Assembly: GCF_017654505.1 (NCBI RefSeq)
Contig: NC_054539.1
Coordinates: forward strand, 71,057,256-71,121,255
DNA: 64,000 bases
Reading direction: 5' to 3'
DNA from: Polyodon spathula
Lineage: Eukaryota > Chordata > Actinopteri > Acipenseriformes > Polyodontidae
Below are positions 42,511 through 58,400 of the stretch, one piece after another. The notes beneath the pieces are model-generated. The model was not told where the DNA came from. It ran no database searches and saw only the letters and a list, made by a program, of their open reading frames with translations. Numbering within the stretch: position 1 is the stretch's first letter; each line of letters begins with the position of its first letter. The position numbers were made by a program, and so were the translations under genes.

Positions 42511-45500
42511 TCCTCACTATTCAATGCATGTCAACAAATATTAGTGTCCATAGCAAACTACCACAGAAATTGTTAAACATGTCACTAACAGTAGCATATA
42601 AAATTTATAACAATAATAACAGTTTTACAAGTCCATTACAGGTAAACATTTTCAGGTTGAGAACATGGCTTTGTAAACTGTTAAAGCAACGTTCTGGTTT
42701 TTAAATCATAAGTAGAGAAATAGCTTTCTAATAAGGCTCCAGAGGTCATTTTTTCCTAAGGTGGATTGTGTTTCAAGAACTAGCCCATGCAGTTTTAATG
42801 CACATGATGAAAAATGTATGTCTAACATTGTTGTTTAATGTAAGTCTGGGATTGTTGATGAGTAACTGGATTGGGTTGGGACTTTCTTATTTTTAATAGC
42901 AAGATGTGGAGACCGGAGTGCACCTTGATCCATCTCTTAAGGAGGTCATGTATAACCCCACATGCGACACCTTGTTTGCCCCTGAGGTGAGGATCATTCA
43001 TTTACTGTTCAAGAGAATAAATCCAGAGATTGCGGTTTGATAACAAGTGCATTCAGAGAAATGTCAGGATTGCTGACAGACTTTATTCATAGTATACAAA
43101 ACAGAGTAAAAGTCTGAGCCTCGACAATATTTTCTCATCTTCATGCTCATATAGTATCATCAAATGAAATGTATTACATCTATTCATTGTTTTTCATTCT
43201 TTTTATGCCCAGTTTGGTCCAATGAACCCGTTCAAGACCCAGCAGATGTCAGCCCCCAGAAACATGTTATCTGGTTATGCAGAGCCTGCTCACCTCAATG
43301 ATTTCATGTTTGAGGAACAGAGGAGAACCTTTTCAACCTTCGGTAAGCTTTGATGAAACAGGACTGTAAACAGTTGCTATTTAAAGGAGAGTTGCATTGC
43401 AGCTTTGTCATTAGCTTGATAGATGTAGAGGCTAATTTATGTCAGTGACATAAATTGATGCATACATAATGTTAATACCAGGTTTTATCACAATAATGGA
43501 AAAAATGTAAAGTGTGACTTAGGTGCTCACAGCCCTATCCACTCTATCCCCGTAGCCAGGAATTTAATTCCCTGCAGGGATAATAAGACATAATTATCCC
43601 TTACCCTCTTTGTTTACCAACCAAAACCTCGTAGCTCTTGGATGTCACTGTTTGTTCACCTTGTTAAAAATGGTATTGGGTGCATGCACGCTCTAATTGC
43701 GTCCTTGATGGACTTTGACAGTACGGTACATGGTCATTTTTTCAGTAACTGATCATTTCCCAGCAAAAGGAGATGTGGATTCAGGAGCAGCACTTCAGGA
43801 AATCATTTGTTAGATTTACTAGTTATGTTGATATAGTCAAAGTCTGATCAAAAAGACCTTTGTTAATTTCTTTTTCTTTTTCTAAGGCTATGCCTTGGAT
43901 CCATCCTTAGACAACAGTCACCTAACAACTGGTTACATAGGTGCAATAGAAGAGGCAGAAAAGAATAAGGGTAAGTTATCCAGTTTTTTTTAAATATATT
44001 TTGTCTTTTTGACATTCTGCAGAGCCGTTTAGACACTGTCCTACTGTATGTACACAATGTTCTGATACCCCTCTCTTAAGCCAGCTTTTTTTATTTATTT
44101 ATTTTTATTTTTTTGTGCAAAAATAGTAGGCTGCAAAATCCAAATTGCCTAGCGACCAGGCAATTACTTTGCACTGCAGTCTGTATAAGCTTAAGAGCAA
44201 TGCAAATTACTCAACACACAGAAATAATGAGCAGCAATCATGATCAGGAGGGATGCAATGAGTGCTGCCTGTGCATCGGTATATTGAGCGGCCGCACTGA
44301 CAGCCCAGAGGTGAGGTCAGTCAGGAGTACAGAGAGCAGTATACACTGTATGAGGTTTGCTAGAGGAAGGGCAGCAAAGTCCTGAGGTTAATGAATGGTC
44401 TCTGAAGGTGTGTGGTATTATACAGCTCTTAATTACTCTCTTCTGCAATGGTTTGCACCTTGTAAGAGGAGGTGCAGAGTTTTTCGAGGGTCAGCAATTG
44501 TCCAGGTGCAAAGCAAAATCTTTACATCTCATTACAGTGTTTGCGCCCACTTAGCATTCCAGATTCCCACCCAATTCCATGCTCTTCTTCATTTGAATAC
44601 ATTTAAATATCATTTAAATTGATTAATGATGGCAGTGTTAATTTGATAGCGGGTGTAGAACGGCAGGTGAAGGCCATTTTTTACATACACCACATTTTTA
44701 GTGGCCGCTGAAGTCCCACTTTACGGCAGCTAAACATGGTTTGCGTGTGCAAAATGCCAATTTTGGCCACAATATGGGTGTGTTTGCAGCCACAGATCAC
44801 TTGCACGTATCCTTCCATCAGCCATTATGTGTTTAATAATTCTGATTGTGTATCCTATGTTTAAATGATAATAGCTGATCTGTTTTTTCAAATGTTTTTT
44901 GTTTTTTACTAGATGACAACAGAAAGTCTTCTGATCTGCAGTAAATACACCCATTGTTTAATATTTTAATTATGATTTGTGTTATTATGTACTGTTATTT
45001 TAAAGCTTCAGAGTTGCTACAACGTTAGTTAATTGAAGAAAAAAATTTCTTTGTACAAGAAATGGAATTTAATTAAATAAAAAAACAAACCAAAAAAACA
45101 AACCAGAAGTGGTGCCTGCAGATCAGAGATTCAGTCCAATGTTTCTGTTGGGGATCAGTTGTATACACATGTTTTGTCCACGTCCAGTGTTTCTATTGAT
45201 GTGCTACAAAGTGAGTGTAAAGCTCAAACACTTTTGCACAGGAAGTGAATCTGTAATATGTGAGCAGAATAAATAAGCTTTGCCAGAGTATGTGGCAGTA
45301 AAGCCTGGAAAGCCAAACCTCTATAACTCAATAATAAGGATAAACCTTTTTAAAGCTTATGTAAGAAAAGAAAAAAAAGCCAATTCAAATGGCACTTGGA
45401 GTATGGTCCAACTAAGCACATTCAGCCCTTTTAAGCGTTTAACATTTAGTTATTTTTATGTCAGGCCTAACAGTGTTTGAAGCAGGCGCAAAGAAAATGG

Positions 45501-46365
45501 AAAAGAGGAAGAAAGTTAAAGGGAGCGATGCCTCTAACATTGAAGGGTTCTTGGGACCCTGGGCTAAGTACCTGGATGAAAAAGATGTGGCCAAACCCTC
45601 AGAAGTAAGTGTCTGTTGATCAGCCTTTAGGGAAGCTATTACCAGATGTGTTCTCTGGAAGTGTAAGAATTCTCATTATTGTAGAATGAATGTGCAGACT
45701 ACTGTATGTGACTGCCTTTTCACTAGGGGTACACCGATTTTCTTTGCCGCAATACTGATAGCCGATTGGTTATCTGCCCATAATAATAGACATTGACGCT
45801 CAGCTATTGTAAACTACAAGAACAAGCGTAGGGACTATATTCAAGCTGTTTTATAAATGACAAAAATGACCAGTTATTGTAATGTTTTCATTTATTTCAG
45901 AAAATTAATACAAAACATAATGTAGTATTATAGAATGTGCTTGACAGCAATTTATACATTTGTTTTACAACAGTCACACAAAAATAACACTTTGCATTTG
46001 TACTAGTAAAAATACTTCTGTAGAAAAAAATATGTAATGTGACATTAACTTTTATAGCCACTTAGTCAAACATTGCATATTATAACTTCGAGCTATACTG
46101 TACAGTTGAAAAGAAAAATGTAGCCTATGCAATGTCAACTACAACAACGATGACAAGTCAAACCTGAATTTGTTACTAAACAAGACAGCACAGTAATGAA
46201 TTCCTGCTTCAAAATGCACCGAATATACCCGCTGCCAATGCAGAGTAAGCAAGATCATCAAAAATTACAAAAGGTCATTTTTGAAGTACGTTGTGTAGTA
46301 GTAAGAAGAAGAACAACTTAAACCATCAATGTTATTTAGGCTTCAACCTATTTCTCAATCTCTCG

Positions 46366-46460
<95 letters not shown>

Positions 46461-49400
46461 TTGTGTGCTTCTATAATATAGAAACAGCTCATTGTTGTAT
46501 TTAATGTGGCATCAAGTCTGCTCTGCTGCACACAACTTGGCTATCGTATTATTTTCTTCAGATATTTAAAATCAGAACTCCGCTTTTTTGAGGCGTATTT
46601 ACTGTAGGATGATCGCACGACGTTACACAGGGCGATAAGCTACCGGTTATCGGTGCACCCCTAGTTTCTGCACAATTCCCCTGTGTGGCATTTATTTTAG
46701 ATTCTGCTTGAACCCACACCCACCCCCCAAATACCAACAAGTTCCACTGTTCACACATTATATATTTAACGGCGTGATTTCCCTCAGAAATACTGCATAA
46801 ATCTTTCCCAGGGCTGCAGCCTACTACATCAGAGGATCCTGTATTGGTAGTGCAGAAAAATACAATCACTATACACTACAGAAAGAATGTATAATTTATC
46901 AAAAAGGGTCTATTATTCAAAACACCTGCATTACTTACACCTACAGTAGAGTAGCACAGCGGTGAACCTTGTTTCTGAACAAAGCCATTATTCAGCCACC
47001 AAGCCTAGACAGGTAGTGATACAGTCACTCACATCGGGTTTTGTCACAACACTGTAGGAATTTAAATTAGTATTGTGTAATTTAGCCATGTGAGATTCAG
47101 CCTAGCTGGAAATGAATATAAGTGCTTGGAGCCAGTGCACCTGCTTACTACAGAACTAAACTGAATGCAGTGGCTTTCTATCCATGACTGCATCCTATGT
47201 CTGTCTAAATCAATGCAATCTCCTGCAACATCGTTCATGACGTCTTTCTGTCTATTGTCGTCCCCCCCATTGCCAGAAAACATTGTTTTGGATACAAACG
47301 CAGGATCAGTGGTTTTTTTTTTTTTGTTTGTTTGTTTTTTTTTGTATTTTGTTTTTTGGACAAATATTTAAAAATTCATTAATCTAAACTGACTTGGGGG
47401 CTAAACTTACTGATGGTTTTCCACAAGGGATACTGCTTTACAGTGTTATTGATATCCTGTAAGGTGGAACAAAACAGTGTTTCTTTGATCTGTAGTGAAG
47501 GTTTCTTTTCTATTGTACAGGATACTGGTTTAATCGTACTGAAACCTTTCCTATATTTCATTGGTGATTTCCTAATGAATCTGTATTGTTTTGTCATTGA
47601 ATAGCTGGCTGAATGGCAGTGCTAACAGGCTTTTCTGTCCTTTAGGAAGAACAGAAGGAATTGGATGAGATTACTGCCAAGAGACAGAAGAAAGGCAGAA
47701 ATGAAGAGGAGGCTCCTGCAGATGAAAAAACAATCCTTCACGGTAAGCCAGCCTGTTCTGCTCACCATTGGAGCATAGCAACAGCTGATTTTATATTTCA
47801 GAATTGAGCTGTACTGTGGCATTAATTAATGTAAATCTAATCAGTAAGTGTTCAGACAGACAGGTGTATTCTAGAATTATTTTAAAGATTTTTATAAAAG
47901 TTTGGTTAAGGCTATTATGTCAAGAAGCCATTTTGTGGCAGTAATATTACAATGCCATCTACTTTGTGCATTTTTTATGTTAACCTAAATCACAGTGACC
48001 CTATTTCAACTCTGGAAGGACATTTGTTACAAGAAATGTCTATGCTAGGTATATAGAGTGCTAGGTAGTAGAACACATTGCTTTTGTTTTGGATCCTTCT
48101 AAATATGTCATCTTTCTTTTCCTTGCCTGCCTCCTGCAGCCAAAGACATGTATGACTACCAAGGAAGGTCATATCTGCACGTTCCCCAGGACGTCGGGGT
48201 CAACCTGCGCTCTGCTGATATCCCAGACAAATGTTACCTGCCCAAAAAACAGATCCATGTATGGTCTGGACATACAAAGGTAAGATGGCTAGGAAATCTG
48301 TGAGGATCTTAAATTGGGAACAATTTAGGTAGGTTTGTAGGTTTTGATGTTGACCAGTGTTTTAGTAAATCTGATAGACTTCATATTGTTCTTGTTGTAG
48401 CGCAGCATGGAGAGGATGTTCGTTTGTTTATGATAATTGTTTGTAATCCTGTTAACCTTCCTGTACTCTACCATTTTTTTTTTAGATTTTATTTCTTTCA
48501 TTTCTCATTTTCTGCTTTGTGGCAAGCCGGTAGTTCTTATATTGTAGTACAGCAATGCCTCTTTCACCTGTTCCACATAGCAATGACCCGTACATGAAGT
48601 TATTGCATATGAACACTAAGACTTTATTTCTGACATACACTATATGCTGTCAGGGTGATTTCCTATTCCCCATCATTTTTGCCTGCTGATTAAATATTTT
48701 CCACTTTAATTTGGGTTATTAATTATAACCAACACATTGTAGATCTGTGAGGGTGCCAGAAACCAATTTTAAATATAGTGTGATTCCACTAGATTTGCAT
48801 ATCCTAGACATAAAAATGAACAAACACATTTTCAATGCAATGATAAGGGTGGCAGTGAAAATACTGCTGTCATTCCTTCCAATAAACATTTAACAAATCA
48901 ACTTGGAACTTTTAGAGGTTTGTATGCCGATGGAATCTTATAGGGAGTGTGCATAAAGAACTTAAGAGTAGTGGCATTACTAGTCATTCCCTTGCAGTGG
49001 GTAGAAGTGTCCTTCCCTAGCAGCTAGAAGATCAATTTTTATATTTGTGACTTCCTGTAAAAACAAACCCTGGAATACTGTAATAAAATCTGTATTTGTG
49101 AAATCTGTCCCTTGGACAACCTGGCAATGCAAAGCTCCATTAGAGGCAATGGAATGGGCTCTGCACAGCTGTTTGTTCAGTACAGAACTGCAGCTTTTAT
49201 GAAGCTGCTCAGGTTTCAAGTAAAACATTTAGATAATAGCTGAAAACTATCCTAGCCAGTTGGAGCCCTTAAGGCTGTCTTGGCTGGCCATAGTTGTGTA
49301 CCCTCCCAGCAACAGACTGTAGATTAATGACATGTGGGTGTTTGATCATGTGGACAGACAGCAGCAGTCTCAGCCTAACATGGCAGACAGCAGATTAAAC

Positions 49401-52400
49401 AAAAGCTTTCCAGCTTTTAAAAAGGACTCCACCTCTCCATATTTTTTTTTATGCTAAGGCCACAGCAGCTTGTCTACAGACAGTTCAACCATATATAGTT
49501 TTTTTTTTTAATTGTTATTGATGTTGACATGTTCTAGTACATTCATCCACAAATTGAAATAAACCTCAAACAATGTGACATCATTCTTGGTTCATATGTT
49601 TTAATTAAATTAGGAAACCTTACTTCAATAAATGTCAGACATGGCCATGCCAGCTGTTTGTGAAGTTCACAGTAGAAACCACAGGGTTCTTTGCATCGCT
49701 TTAATGTGACAATGTGGATGTGACTGCCTGGTTTAAAATAAATAAATGAGTAAAATGATGCAGCCAGCTTTAGGCTGATTTTTGTAAACTGATGTTCTTG
49801 TTGGAAGTCATTTGGTTGGCAAGCACCCCAACATTTAAGCAAATTTGAATATTCTCTTTCCTTCTGTACCTATATTTAGTTTTGTTTAATTAGCTGTTTC
49901 TTTAATAAGTCTGGTCTTTGTTTCAGGGTGTCAGTGCAATCAGGTTGTTCCCAGTTTCTGGACACCTGTTGCTATCCTGTTCTATGGACTGCAAAATCAA
50001 GGTGGGTCACAGTATATCATTTGATTGAGTTTTGTTATGGGGTGGATCACCACCAAATAGACATTCATTTTTAAGCAAAGCAAAAAATACATTGGCTCTC
50101 TTCAGCAATCATTTTTCAGGAAAAAAGTGAACAATTGTTAAACCAATTCTGACAATATTGATAGCTTTAATAAAAGCTTGTTTCAGTGTTTAATTGGCTA
50201 TTAATGAAGTCCTTTATCTCAGATGCCTAGCTGGAGGCACAAGGTCTTCTTGAGTACAGTCTATTATTTTCACAATGCAGCAAGAAACACATTGACAAAG
50301 ACGACTTATGAAAGAGTTTGTCAACTGCATTACCAAGTTTCTCTTTAGTACTATTGTATGTTTTGCAATTGGGTGTTTTTAAAATTAAGTTTGACTACTT
50401 CATTTTCAAAAGGTGCCTGTAACAAGGCACTTCAAACCTACCCTGCAAACCAGGGACAATATTTCTTCTATATTCTGTTGTATAGACTGTAAAATTGCAA
50501 ATGCTGTGTTTTATGCTTTTTATGTGGGTCACTTTCAGCTCTAGTCACCTGGGGTATGACTTGCCTCTTGGGCCTTGCAGAATAAAAATTAAAAAAAAAA
50601 AAAAAAAAAAAAAAATGAAAGCAAATCAAAGGAAAACGTACCCTGAAAAAATAAGTTCTTGCTTGTTTGTTTGTTTCCTGGTTCTAAGCTATGGGAGGTT
50701 TACAACGAACGAAGATGTTTACGAACATTCATTGGTAAGTGTCCCTACTTGTATTTGAAATTATCTTTTTACGAAAGAGAAGTAATGGCCTTTCATTGCT
50801 TTGAGTCGGGAAGCGTATCCTCTCAACAGCTGTACAAATTAGTGACAGAGAAAACAAACATCAGAAAAGAAAAAAAACGTATTGCATGATTACATATTTA
50901 ATAGTATTTTAATGTTTTGGAGGAAAGGGTTAAAAAAAAAAAACAGTGTAATCTCGAAGATCCTGCAGAATGTATATTGTTTGCAAAGATGAATGAGGCT
51001 GTATTTGCCACAGATATTTCTGGAACAGCTCTCTCATTCGCACCTAAAACATCTGTTTTATATAAAAATATTTCTCTTAACACTAGAACCACAGAGATTT
51101 CAGACTACATACAACCACCGCACCCGCAAAATGTGAGGCTCCATTTTAAAACAGCTTCGATGTGAAAAACAAACAATCGGATACAACTTAATATGCTTTT
51201 TTATGAACATCATACGTAACATTTTCAGAGCAGAAACACCGTATTTACATTGAAAATTAAACTGTTTTCTTATTTATTTCAAAAAGAGCCCATATACATA
51301 AAACTAATAAAATAAAATACTCAAACTTCTGTGTAAACAAGTGTAGAAAACCGTATGCACATATAAAATTATAAAACATAAATAACTGGTTATAAAAATA
51401 GCATAAAACAAAAATATACAGTACAGTAACATAACTTATGCAACGTGAAAGCGCTTTGAGTGTTCAGAGTTCTATTACAGCTTTCTTAGTACAACCTACG
51501 CAAAAAAACACGCCTTTCAACTGTACCAGTGCATTTGCCATAGACTGCTTTTTTACAATGTTTGCAGACATCAGAAGTTCTTTTTTTATTGCATTTAGCA
51601 ACCTGGTATTGTCTATGATTCCATGTGCCAGTGGGCGCAGCGTTGGCTGAAGGTTGAGGGGCATTTGCCAGCCATCTTTCGTGTCTCTTACCAAAGTGTT
51701 TCTGCCATAGCTCCAGGGCTAGCTGCAAAATGAAGTACCTCCGAGTGATTGTGTTGCCGGTGCACTCCTTGTAAAACAAAAGCCAGATCCAAAACATTAT
51801 AAAAAACAGCCACAGGCCACCTGCGAGAATCACCTTTTACAGAATACAGCCATGCCATTTGATCCAGTATATCCACACCGTACTTCGTTGTGCTGTAAAA
51901 TGCAACAGTCTCTGGATTTCCTTTAGCATCAGTCCTGATGGTCACTGATTTGTGCAGAGAGCTTAGAATAAGCAACATTTTATTTATTTATTTATTTTAC
52001 ACCTCTCAGGGTGGCACAGTGGTCCTGCCTGAGGAGTGTAGTGGAGTGCAGGGGGGCTCGCACAGCATGAGCTGTTGGTGGTAACTCTTCAGAGGACATG
52101 CAGACGAGAAAAAAGTAGCATAGCTATATCGCACTGTATTGTGATTCAATGTGTATATTTTGGGACAACTGCTAATAAATAATAATCATTTAATACGATG
52201 TGTAGAATGACTTTCATTAGTGTTTCAGCACTCGACAGGAGTATTTAATACGTTCTTTCACAATGACTTTGAATTTATTACACAGCCCAGACTAAATTGT
52301 CTGCTATATTGTATTGATTTCAATATGCAGCATAAACTGTGGGTCTGGCAGTTGAAGAAGCAAGTGCTTATAAGTTATTTATTTTTACGATTCTGCAGCT

Positions 52401-55400
52401 GAAACACTGTATGGGTATTTAATTCAAATATTTAATAACACTTAAGAACAGACATGCACGAGATGTTCACGTACTCAGAGATATTTCAATTTGAATTGTA
52501 AAAGTTGTTCAGAAAGTGGCTATGGCGGTGCTAGTGTTAAATCTTGTCCCTTTGGTATGTTGATGTAAAATGGGTTTTGCTGTTCTAATAAATATCTGGA
52601 TTTTAAGCAGTACCGTTTGTTTTTATAAGATGTAGTAAACAAAAAGCATTAGATCTGTGGGAATGTTAGTGTTTTTTAACTCGTATTTATTTTCTTCATA
52701 GGTCACAGCAAAGCTGTTCGTGACATCTGCTTTAATAACACAGGCACTCAGTTCCTCAGTGCAGCTTATGATCGATACCTTAAACTGTGGGACACAGAAA
52801 CAGGTGGGTTTGTCATTGTTAATTTATTACATTCTCTAAAGAGGGTTTTTTATGCTGTGTTTAAGTCTTTGCTTCCTAAGGGACACGATATTGTCTCCCA
52901 TTATTATTATTAGTCAGTCTTATCAACCGCATAAAACTGTATGCAGTTTTATGTAAATAGATATATTTTACAATGAGGTAATTTTGTACCGTTATGATTT
53001 TACCATAGTATAATTATACACAGTGTTTAGTATTGCTGGACAATACAATTATGACTTTGAAGAGGAGAGAATTTTCTGTTCAAGGACACCAGTAAGCAAG
53101 GTGTCTGCTTGCAGTAAAATGTTAACAAATGCCAAGCATCCAGTCGTTGCGCATTTCCTCATGTCCCTGATGAAGCAGTGCAAGATGTACATCTGGTGTG
53201 AATTAAATAGCTGGGCCTCATTTAAACAGGGAAAGGGTCGTAAAACACTGACGAGAGCTCCCCATGTGTGACAGAGAAAAAAATGACATCATTTGCTTGG
53301 AATACAGATTACCAATATTTTGAGAAAGCAGTAAGGGACTGTTGAAGCTTTGTTATCAAACAGGTATGACACTGCTTTCTGTCGACCAATATGCATTCCA
53401 GCCCCGTACTCCTGCACTGTTATAAGCATTACTTGCAGGCTGCTGCGTTGCATGGCAATGATCTCTCCTCCTACAGGCAGCTGCGGCGCAAATAGACTTT
53501 TCAGCAGTGAGGCATCACAGCTTGGGAAGGCATAGCGTGAATGCCTTGATTATGATTTAATTTCATGCTAAATTGCAAGTGGTAGAGGAGCGGAGATATG
53601 TAAACAGAACATGTATTGAGAGAACCCTGTGCTTGTGTGGGAACGGCTCTGGTCCCAGGGTCTTGGTTTCACACAACATAAATTGAAAAGGCTAGGCTGT
53701 TTGTGAAGCACGTTCATCCCTGAAGAAGCATCAGTAATCCTGAGCCACACAAGACTTCAAACGTATCCTGATCTAAGCCTCCTTCACCTCCGTTAATCCC
53801 AATTTTGGGCTTCAAAAGTGAAAGGCCTTGGCCATGTCAATAAATGAAATGTAGTTTAATAGTACAGCATTCCTGTGATGCAATTTTTTTTTGTTTGGTT
53901 TGCTCCAACTATATTTAGAGACATGTATTGGTGCTGCAGTCCTCTTGTAGTCCTCCTGTTGTGTCCAGTGGATTACAAGTCCTGTAGTTCTACCTACAAC
54001 TTGAAACTGATGTAACACTGACAAACATACCTTATGTACATTATTTATAGACTATGATGTAGTTCATGGGGACATTGTTTATATATTTAGAAGAATCCAG
54101 AAGTAAATTTGCAAGAACCAGTCTGACTCCTGTCAAAGCAGCAGACCAGCAAAGCAATCAATACACTTATGTATATCTTTTTTTAATTTGAAGCACTTTT
54201 AGATGGCTTTGCTATGAAGGGTGCTATATACAAATTGTATTGGTCTATGTCCAGTTTCTTAGTATAAGGCAAGTGAAAGGCATTTATGTGCTTTAACAAT
54301 CGGTCCTCTAGCTGTGGAAGGTAAGGTATTGCTTGACTTCTGCATTTGGCCTGCTGGTAAATTTTAATTGCTACATTTCAAAATAACAACAGTCGACAGA
54401 GTGGCATTGCTGGCTAGAGCCACCTCCCAGTCAGAGGCTGATTTATTACGAACCATGGACAGGGATTTATTATGAACCATGGACAGGGATTTATTATGAA
54501 CCATGGGCAGGGATTTATTATGAACCATGGACAGGGGGATTCTGTTCACCAGTGAAAAGTGCAGTTGTCCTAGAGGGTGTATCTACGGTGATTCATGGTA
54601 AATGATATTAAGATTTATATAGGAAGTATGTTTCTGTTCACCAGCCCTAGTAGATAATCAATGTAATGCTTGTCTTCTGGATGTGGTTAGTCACAGAGGA
54701 ACTTCATACACAGGTCAGCCTATTGACTTGTACATATTCTGGCACAAAAATATCAGTTTATGTAAAAAAAAAAAAAACCTTAACTGTTGGCATACCCTGC
54801 AGATAACATTCAGACACTCTTGAGCATAGCATATTCTTTCCTATTATCTACTTATGTGCAGCGGGTGAAAGCAGAAAGCCTGCATTGCGGTGTCATTTCA
54901 GTAGTGCTTCAGTAAATGCCATACCAGACATCTCTGGTTGCTTGAGAAAGTACATTACTTGGTGCTGTTATAAAACCGCAAGATTGTGTTTTTTATATTC
55001 CTGTGCAGTTTGTTACGGAGATTCAAGTAGCTTAACTGTAAAAAATAAAGATATTTAAGTCATTTGCAAATCATTATTAGTCACAGGAAGGCTACCTTTT
55101 AGTAGGTAGGATATGCACCATATTACTATGTAATGCTGCACATTATCACCCACAGGGCTGAGCTGCATACCATTAACAGGGGTATAGCAGAGGTTCCAGT
55201 CTGTGCATATGTAGATGTATATCATACTTCACATGTTTAGTTTGTACAGTACCTAGGTCCAGAGAAGCACTCATCCCTTTCACGATTTAACAGGACATTG
55301 TATTTCAAGATTTACAAACCGGAAAGTCCCTTACTGTGTCAAGTTCAATCCTGATGAAGACAAGCAAAGCCTCTTTGTGGCTGGGATGTCTGATAAGAAG

Positions 55401-58400
55401 ATTGTCCAGGTAAGGTTTCTGCCTGTCTTTACACTTTTTACTGGGCAGGTTTTTTTTATTGTTTATTTATTTTATTAGTTTCTTTGTGTTATTTCTACCA
55501 GCACTCTTTTGAACCCTGCTTACTGTACCGCATGTTTAAAAATGCAAATGTCTTGCGCTACAGGTTAACCCATTAATGATGTATTTCATTGCTGCAATCT
55601 AGACCCGTCGTCTAGGTCAGAACTGTTCATTTGTGACTGCGGGCTAAAATTCTGTTAATCAAGCATTGCTCTCGAGGTCAGGGTACATAAAGAGGGTAAA
55701 CTCGCTCTTGTTTTTAAAAGGGTATTTTAAATGATCTTATTCAATTTGGATAAAATATGAAGACCAAGCAGTCCCGGATGCTGCGTGTACATTGAGAAAC
55801 TGGTAAGGGGTTTTAGGAAGTACCTAATTCCCAATATGACTATTACCCAGACAGCTTTTTTCCGTGGGTAAAATGCAATGTTACCTTGAAGTCATGAGTA
55901 ATAATAACAGAATGATATTGTTTTTATATAGCACCTTTCATAGTTGACCAAAGCGCTTTACAGAGGTTGGCTGTGAACTGTGCATTATATGTAAGGCCCT
56001 GTGAAAATCACGGAAATTCTTTAAAATTCACGGCAGTGTCACAGGTATCATATTTCGCAGAATTTGTAGTGCAGGAAAAGACGTACGTGTGTGTGTGTAT
56101 TTCACGGCACAGCCTGTGAATGCCTACTTGTGCCATTCTGCAATCTACTTTATATTTATGAGAACTGCTCAAGCTTTAAAATGATACCCTAATTAATTGA
56201 GGTGGCACATCCAGCCTATCTGTGCGCTTTCCCCTTTAGAATGTGAGCTAATATTCAATACGCAACTGTTCGAATAAGTAACTAACTTCAGCCCGGTCCT
56301 TCTGTAAAGCTCGAGCCCCCATCCAGAACTCATGTGAGTGTCAATTTTGGGTCCCAACCAAACTTCCTTGATTGGAAGTGGGCAAGGCTGAGGGGAATGA
56401 TTGACACTTTGTGCTTGCACAGTTCAAATAAAACATATTTAAATAAACTGTGGAGCAAAACTACACAGCTCAAATAAAGATCTTGCGCATCAATTTAAGG
56501 TAAGCTGTGTTGTTGACAATAATAATAGTGATGTCTTTATTTTTATTTGGTGCCTTTTATAATGGACCACCATCACAGAGCGCTTTACAGAGGTAGGCTG
56601 TGAATTGTGCATTATATGCAGAATCACTTACAATAGGACATTGATTTAACATCTCATCCGCAGGGTGGATTATAAGCAGGTTAAGTGACTTGCTCAGGGT
56701 CACACAGGTAGTCAGTTAGTGGCAGAGGCAGGATTTGAACCGGTGACCTTCATGTTACCAGCTGTGGACTACCCCACACTGCCTCCTGCCTTGATAAATA
56801 CTCTACTCTCAATCTTTAATGGTAACTAGGTAGACATTAAAAAAGAGCCGCCTGTTTTAACTGCAGTGTTACTTTGAGCTACCGTACAACCACGTGTGTG
56901 TTACACAAAGTTATTTAACAGCTCAGCACATTTTTTTTTTTTTTTTTTTTTGAAGTAACACACTGACTGTAAATTAATTCCGTCACTTATATTTTAACAT
57001 TACATTCTTCAGCTTAGTGAACATGTTAAATTGAGTGCATTTTTTGAATTTTTTTAATGCGTAAAAACAGTTGCGCAGCTTACCTGAATGGCTGGTTGTG
57101 TGTGTTTGCTGGTTGACAGCCACGCCCCCTTTTAACAAGCTATTTAAAATTATGCTGAATGCAGCCACCAGGTGGTGCAGTGTTCCATATAAAGTACAAT
57201 TATAGCCATACAAATTAACTAATTTAGAGGTGTGTGGAAATTGACTGTTTTTTTGTTTTTTAATTTCCATCCCTAAAAATACTGTTAATAAAATTATGTA
57301 TTTACTCTTTCTCTTAAAACAATAAGCACACGACCTATGAACAAATGGAAATCAAATTATTGCAGCCAGTCTCTTGTGTTTTAAATACAGACCTGCAGTA
57401 GTATGTCTTAAGGGCTGCTTTGGGGAAAGACATGTTATTGTTTTAGATTCTTAAATAATTGCAGCACATGGCAAAAGTAAAATAAATAGTGAATGAAGTA
57501 ACTTGGAAATAAACTACAAAGTAAGCACATTACATAAGAGTATTGCATAATAAAAATGGGTCATTACAAAAATGTGGAATAATGTTCTCCATTAAAATTC
57601 TTTATTTGCATTTCCTGGTGTCGTGTTATAATGTATACATTTTAGTAATTCACCAGTGCTATAGCTACTTACAGGTTGCAAGTTCAGTAATGGCATATAA
57701 GCTTGCACAGTAAAATTAGTTACAATTATAAAGAATACTGATTTACGATCACTTCACACATTTTCATTAATTGGGAAGAAAAGGTGCTTTTCCACATTGT
57801 CAAGATTCTGTTTAAGCTTACTGGGAATGGGGGTGGGGTGGGGGCCTCTGTATTGCACTGTGTGCATGTGCAAGAAAATGGAACATAAGCCCCCTATGAA
57901 TGTGCTCAGACTTGTCAACGGATAACTGCAGAGGGTATTTACAGGCCAGTTACACCCGGTTGCACTTTCCCCGCAGTTCTCCAAGCCCTGCATTTTAAGA
58001 TATATGCGGTATCTCCAATTGTTCTCGGCAATGCTTGCACTGACTGCTGCTGTTCATTTGCAGTGGGATGTACGGTCCGGAGAAGTCGTTCAAGAGTACG
58101 ATAGGCATCTGGGAGCTGTCAACACCATCACATTCGTGGATGAAAACAGGCGCTTTGTCAGTACCTCTGACGACAAGAGCCTTCGTGTCTGGGAATGGTA
58201 GGTTTCTAACCACTGTGTGTCTTTATATATACCACTGTGTGTGTTTATATATACAGAAATAAAACACTTTGCATCTGTTGGAGGGCTGCCATCTTTTAAA
58301 ATATTAAATAATGCTGAACCATGGCCGGGTTCCATGTGTTTTTCTGGCTTTAAAAGTTGGCCAGTATGCTTAGTTAACCACAGATAGGATGAATGGCTGA

